From Clytia hemisphaerica (Eukaryota > Cnidaria > Hydrozoa > Leptothecata > Clytiidae), in NCBI GenBank assembly GCA_902728285.1, contig CACVBU010000616.1:663681-727680 (forward strand): a stretch of DNA of 64,000 nucleotides, given 5' to 3'. Positions 59,016-64,000 of the stretch are shown here, one piece after another (position 1 is the first letter of the stretch; every line of letters starts with the position of its first letter). Under the pieces are notes generated by a model. It had not been told where the DNA came from. It saw only the letters and a program-made list of their open reading frames with translations, and ran no database searches. The translations under genes were made by a program, and so were the position numbers.

Positions 59016-59175
59016 GCTCTAGTTTAGACGGCCCACTTTTTACCCTGCCTATTCTAATTGTGAATTAAAGAGGGCATAAAGTGCAAAGATTTTAACAACC
59101 AACTTTGTGCCCTCTTTCTGCCTACTCTAACAATTAGAATAGGCAGGGCAGAAAGTCGGCCGGCTAAACTAGAGC
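59016..59175. repeat. Inverted-repeat element
   Basis: Left AGCTCTAGTTTAGACGGCC, CTGCCTATTCTAATTGTGAA and AGAGGGCA.AAAGT; right ACTTTGTGCCCTCT, AACAATTAGAATAGGCAG and GGCCGGCTAAACTAGAGCT. A diverged half copy is at 63590-63650 (GTGCCTACTCTAACAATTAGAAT). Confidence 0.8.
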
Positions 59176-59679
59176 TAAGGGTTTATGTACCGGTTTCAAA
59201 GGATTCTAAAGTTTCAGAAAAGTATATAATTAAAGTTTTTGACCAAGTAGAAAAATTTTTTTTAATCAAATTTTTAGAACATTTTGAAAAGCTTACATCA
59301 AGCTTCTGAAAATTATCTTTCCAACGAGGTATTATTTCCAGCTTTATCTCCCCCCCCCTCAAAAGGAATGTTTGAAAAGTACGGACTAAAAAATTTTTGG
59401 GGACAGATTTTAGTATAAAAGCCAATCAACGCAGTTAATTATGATGGCGTTTAGACCATTGTGTTTGAATTTTCAACCTTTCCCAAGCAAGAAAAAGTGA
59501 AGCCTTAACTTTGCCCCATATTTGAAATTTTGTTTCAAAAACAAACGGGTCACGGGTTGGGAAATAAGTGACTTCATTTCCCATGCAGGAGTTTTGGATC
59601 CATCCCTTTTGGGGGTATTGAAATCAATGGTTGAGACAACAAATTTACTCTACTTTCAACAAGGCTTCTTTAACACATC

Positions 59680-59960
59680 CTGTTCTCACAGACCCACTGG
59701 GACCCCCTTCCCACTGGAAGAGTTTGTCAAAATATCGTCCCCGATGGATAATTATACTCAAATTTTCGTCCCACGTGAAAATAATCAGATAAACCAATCC
59801 TCACTGCAAAATATCGTGCTAGTTTTTTCATCCCCACTGAATTTTCTTGCTTGAAAAGAATGGATAAAAAACATGGGAATATCAATCCCCATCGAGTTTT
59901 TGTCCGTTATTTCTACCCCACTGGCTGAAAAAATCCCATCGGATCTATAAGAAGGGGATG
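59680..59960. repeat. Dispersed element, CCCCTTCTCACAGA family, copy 3
   Basis: Left ACATCCTGTTCTCACAGACCC and right GGATCTATAAGAAGGGGATGT are imperfect inverted ends. Internal phrases match 16225-16525 and 17325-17640, including ATAAACCAATCCTCACTGCAAAAT. It shows what a full-length copy of the family looks like. Confidence 0.65.
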
Positions 59961-61913
59961 TTCTAACTATGGATGTAGCGGTCAAGAAAAAAAATTAATT
60001 CAGCTCGATTTTATATGAAAAAGATTTTCAATTCTTGCAAAAAGTATCATTAGAAAAAAGATTTCTAAAAGTTTTAAAATGAAAATTTACATAAATTAAC
60101 ATCATAGTCAACCGATATATACAAATGAATAAATGAATGAATACATAATAGCTAAGATACCGTTTTTAAAATAATCTTCTCTAAATACTTCATATATATT
60201 ATCTAGACTAAATAAAGCAAAATATTACCTTGTAAGTAGAGAGCGTCCGTAAAGAATTTGTCAGTTTCTGACTACGTATAAACAAACCTGCGAAAAATTA
60301 ATCTGGTTGGGCGAAAATGGATTCCAGGGGGGGGTCTAGAAACGATTCTCCTTATATATTTTGCTTCCTTTCAATGAAGTTCGTCAATCTTCCCATATCA
60401 AGTGTTCTTTTAAAAAACTGCTTTCAGCAACGAACGCATGGAATGGTTTATAAGATCCTTTTTACAAATTTTGAAGTCTGAACGTATTTTTACGAACAAC
60501 TGAACAAAACTATTGTGAGTATATTATTATCCGTAGCAGTCAGTAACTCGTCGTAGTATAATAGCCAGATCACAGTCTAACCGTATATTGTACTTCCCAA
60601 CAATCATTTGGAGCAGAAAAGTCATTAGAGTTAAGACTGTCAGCTCATTGAGCTAGAAGTTTTGCTATGATCAAAATCGCTGGCACAAATCTCATATAAT
60701 AAGGCGGCTGATGACGTAAATATATCGTCAAATAAACGTCACGCACATCCCTACCTCAATTAAAATCTTAAATTGGTTCTAGTGCTTTTGAAAAAAAGTG
60801 CAAGAGCAAAAATTTGACAAAATGTTATTTCCAGCTCCACCTCCAACAAGCTAAAACTGAAAAATCCTTCTGTCCAAAGTCGGGCTGGTCAACACCTACA
60901 AATTATAAACAGTATAACAAAAACATAACTTAGGGGATCCTGTTAAATTAAGTCTTTATTGGAGTTTTTCTTGTAATAGTCAAATGATGTAAGGAACCAT
61001 GTAAAATATATATGTTGGTATAGTAGTATCATTAAGACGTTATCCCTACGTTTTGGTATTATAATAATTTCCTGTCATGCAATTCAACACATGCACTTCG
61101 ACGCGATGTCTATATCTATGTTCTGAAATCCAAAGGCCAGGTTCCTGGTGCAAAAGTACAGAATTTTCCTATCCATAAAATGTGCTAGACTCGTGCAAAG
61201 TGGATACCAGTTTTCAGTGTTACTCCAATATCCAATAATGTTTGTTTATAATATCAGTGTGCTACAATTGCTCGTTTGGTATTACGTCAGTGCTTAAATT
61301 ACCATAGTACGTGTTTTATATTATCTTTTTTAGAAAACATGTGATTTGTGGTCAATGTCATCTGTCGGGAACGGTGATAACAGCTACATAAAAAATATTG
61401 CAATTAAAAATATACTAAAATACGTATTGTAATATATAAATGCAAGAATTCGTAAAAACCTTCATTTAAAATCTTCAAAATAAACTGTCGTCCCCAATAT
61501 TCTCCCCTTCTTAGAAACTTTCCAAAATGCGAAAATCAATGTTCATCATAGAGAACATACTGTCTAAAAACATCCTATTATTGTCCCCAATTTCGGGGTA
61601 AGAGCAAAACGTGTAATACTCATATTACTGTATAATATTATACGAGTGCATATTGATATTGATGTAGTGCAGTATGTAATATGAAAGATGTAGCATGCAT
61701 TTCCAAATACCAACTGAACGAATGTAAGACCAATTGTAATTGAAGAAAGGCTTGAACAAAGTATAACTTCAAACCTTCAAACTGGCAGCTTATCCACAGT
61801 AATTGTTCATATTACTTGATAAAAGTAGCATGGTAAATTATGACATAAGATGATGTTATGCATGTATCATAATATGTATAATGAATGATTGGGAAGAAAC
61901 ATCTCAAAAGAGT

Positions 61914-64000
61914 TTAAAGAAAAAAAGACATTGTAGATTGACCTAGTTGTTCGTTCTGTGGCGGTGGCACTGGTTGCTGTGCAATGTTTTGGTAGCGTGT
62001 TGGTGTTAAGTTAGACCTGATGGTAGGCGGCTTGCCACCGCTCTCTTTGGTCGGAGTCGTGGTGGTCGAACTTACTTCCGTTGGCGATGAAATTTCAATG
62101 GATTTTGGACGGCGCCGTTGTTTTTCGTTCCATTCCTGTTTCCAAGGCGCATCTTGTGGGTGCTCATCGTCCGGTGTTTTTCGACGGGAACGTGGTGAAA
62201 GTTGTTCGTCACGTAATCTGTGAAAATGAAAAAAAAAATGTAGGTAACAAATGACCTTGCGAACCGTAGCTGGATGCTCTACCACTGTACTACGGTCGCA
62301 CAACGTACAGTATCTCAACAGTAACGTCGATCAAATATCAATATATTTTGCAAAGATGTTATTTAGTAAAGTGTAAATCAAATGTTATAAATACAATGGA
62401 GTCTCAATAACTCGAACACGCACGCGGAATACAAATTTGTTCGATTTATCAAAATTTCAAGTTATGGAGTAAGCTTTAGGCATTGTTAACTACTGAAGGG
62501 AACGGAAAAATTGTTCGAGTTAAAGAGACTGTAATGTGAATGTTAAAACTCGACCGAGTGTACTGGGAGTGGCCAGTAGAAAATACACGACCAAAATCAG
62601 AGAAATTATGGAAGAAGAATTAAATGGGTACTCACTTGTCTTTCTTTTTCTTTTTCAAGAATGACATCTGAAATTAGGAAGTCAGACAGATTAGATATTG
62701 CACGTTTCTAAGATAGGCAGAAATTTCAATGTTTAAAGACAATGCAATATAGTATATGGCCCCCAAAACGGAGACGGCCCCCAAAACGGAGACGGCCCCC
62801 AAAACGTAGGTCGTCATTAAAATGAGGACTCTGACCTGTAGATTTATCAGAATTAGACGTTTTTTGTTTATTTGGAAAGAATGATGGTCATACTTAAAAA
62901 TGAGCATTTTTTTATGGTTTGAGACAGATTCAAAATAACATTTTGCGTTTGAAGGGAATATTTCAACACAAAATTAGATAAAAATTGCATATAACTCACT
63001 CTAGTTCCTTGGATAGTGAAAATAGGTTATGAAAATGGGAAAACTTTCTACACCTAAGAAAATGCAGATACATCTGTGACTTTAGAAGATGGGTAAAAGA
63101 TATAACATCTTAAAGGTCAACCAGTATTTTGGGGCCCTAGAATCAGCATTGATAAAACAGAAAGTTCTAAATATGAGAAACAGCAAAAAATCTTGGAATT
63201 CCATTTCTATCAGCTTGGGTCAATAGTTAATAACAAAAAATTTACATTATATATAAAAATCTTCTCTGCATCAGCAAAACCAGCAAATTCTGTCATTTTT
63301 TTGCAAAATATAGGAGAAAAATACAAAAATATCTTTAAAGCTTAATATTTTCAGTTTCAGTTAAGCTGTTTTTCTAAAATTTTCACAGCATATTCCATAC
63401 ATGAATGGAACTATTTTCAAAAGAGATCGGTTTTCAGAAACTTTTAAGACGTTGTTAAATCAAAATTGTCATTTTGAGAATTTCTGAATTTTCAGTTTTG
63501 ACTTTGCATCATCGAAAATCTTGAAACATTTTATAAAAATCTTCTTACAATCTTTTTTCGAGCAAAGATTTTAGCTGCCAATTTTCAAGCAGCTTTGTGC
63601 CTACTCTAACAATTAGAATGAAAAGGCAGGGCAGAAAGTCGGACGCAACTTAAGCACTTCCCTTTTTAAGTTAATAATATTTCCAGTCTCAAATTAAAAT
63701 ATGATCTACTGTGATTTCAAATCCAGAAAAAGAGTTAATCGATTTGATTTTTGATTTCAAATTATATTTCGCCATGGCGTAACCTTTAAAATGAAATTTA
63801 TTTATTAGCATAAGGCTCGCGAAAAAACTCTGGCGGGTATTTCAGAACAAAACAGAAGAAAAAAACAACTCACAGATCTTTGAGCACTTGCTCCGATGGA
63901 TTTAATATTTTTCCGTACACTTTCTGGTGTGGCCATTGGGCTCATCTCACCGTCCGATAATGTTTTGATAAAACTTGACGGCCGTGAACGTTGTGGTTTA
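61914..64000 (-). CDS. 3' part of an unidentified gene with basic, Ser/Pro-rich C-terminus
   Basis: Three exons in phase: 63874-64000 (continuing past the right edge), 62636-62667 and 61914-62217. The visible product is low-complexity and hydrophilic. It has a stretch around KTLSDGEMSPMATPESVRK, the junction AQRS-MSFLKKKKKDK, many Ser-Pro and Thr-Pro sites, a tryptophan pair in PWKQEWNEKQRRRPKS, and the end STMSFFL. The hydrophobic end could be a PDZ ligand, but that is a guess. Such tails are typical of cytoskeletal or scaffold proteins; the family was not recognised. Each exon has a clean acceptor or donor (CACAG/ATTACG, CAA/GTGAGT, TCT/GTGAGT). Confidence 0.7.
62252..62305 (-). repeat. tRNA-like fragment (SINE remnant) in intron
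   Basis: On the minus strand GACCGTAGTACAGTGGTAGAGCATC has the form of a tRNA D-arm with box A, followed by CAGCTACGGTTCGCAAGGTC with a box-B-like GGTTCG. The spacing is too short for a cloverleaf, and a T-rich tract (on the minus strand) follows. Shares GCTACGGT.CGCAAGG with 22715-22800. Confidence 0.45.
62394..62531. mobile_element. 138-bp Tigger/pogo-like MITE with TA target site
   Basis: Left end CAATGGAGTCTCAATAACTCGAACACG; right end TTGTTCGAGTTAAAGAGACTG. TA at 62392-62393 and 62532-62533. Intronic to the right-edge gene. Confidence 0.75.
62757..62812 (+). repeat. Short minisatellite, 18-bp unit
   Basis: GGCCCCCAAAACGGAGAC repeated nearly three times. It is GC-rich against an AT-rich background, in an intron of the right-edge gene. 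From 62813 to 63873 the intron is AT-rich with one repeat half at 63590-63650. Confidence 0.9.

Larger units (their letters stand above)
57991..61913. other. Gene-free stretch with repeats
   Basis: Likely 5'UTR and promoter of HHAT just above 57990. The rest shows no exon on either strand: AT-rich sequence, a 73-bp tandem duplication (58526-58671), inverted-repeat elements at 58790-58850 (CACTGATC..AAAACGATCTAGTG) and 59016-59175, a dispersed element at 59680-59960, and otherwise unstructured sequence from 60000 to 61900. The probable 3'UTR of the next minus-strand gene lies just below 61914. Confidence 0.45.

Noticed and set aside
62252..62305. Functional tRNA gene
   Set aside because: Box-A-like and box-B-like motifs exist, but the spacing is too short for an anticodon arm and the acceptor stem does not pair.

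Overview
This is eukaryotic nuclear DNA from an invertebrate animal. It is AT-rich, its genes are cut into many small exons with GT..AG introns, and it is crowded with short inverted-repeat (MITE-like) elements and satellites. The gene set (calbindin-type six-EF-hand protein, NRF-6-type acyltransferases, NMDA-like glutamate receptor, IL-17-like cystine-knot factor, HHAT) fits a metazoan. The divergent glutamate receptor and the repeat style would suit a cnidarian or another marine invertebrate, but the sequence alone does not settle the phylum. All gene models come from reading splice sites, reading phase and protein motifs by eye; no search was run.

Layout. (1) 0.4-12.3 kb, minus strand: a multi-exon calbindin/calretinin-like gene whose tiny exons are scattered among a 176-bp satellite with two nested transposon insertions, a 677-bp foldback element and several MITEs; it runs off the left edge. 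(2) 12.4-21.1 kb: no convincing gene, but a 49-bp satellite array (14.9-16.2 kb) and many MITEs. (3) 21.1-31.8 kb and 33.2-44.3 kb, plus strand: two tandem NRF-6-like membrane acyltransferase genes of 16 and 15 coding exons. They share intron phases; the second carries an extra ectodomain of about 450 residues, encoded in one exon and internally duplicated. (4) 44.3-47.9 kb: repeats, including two apparently identical 268-bp TTAA-flanked elements. (5) 47.9-52.8 kb, plus: a four-exon NMDA-like ionotropic glutamate receptor. (6) 53.6-55.3 kb, minus: a secreted, furin-processed, cysteine-rich factor resembling IL-17. (7) 56.5-58.0 kb, minus: an intronless HHAT-like palmitoyltransferase whose stop codon abuts a MITE. 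(8) 58-61.9 kb: repeats only. (9) 61.9-64 kb, minus: the 3' exons of an unidentified gene continuing past the right edge.

The genes do not form a pathway. The one functional cluster is the NRF-6-like tandem pair, a local duplication followed by gain of a novel ectodomain in the second copy. Each multi-exon model was checked for reading-phase continuity: 736 codons for the first NRF gene, 1090 for the second, 724 for the receptor, 306 for the IL-17-like protein.
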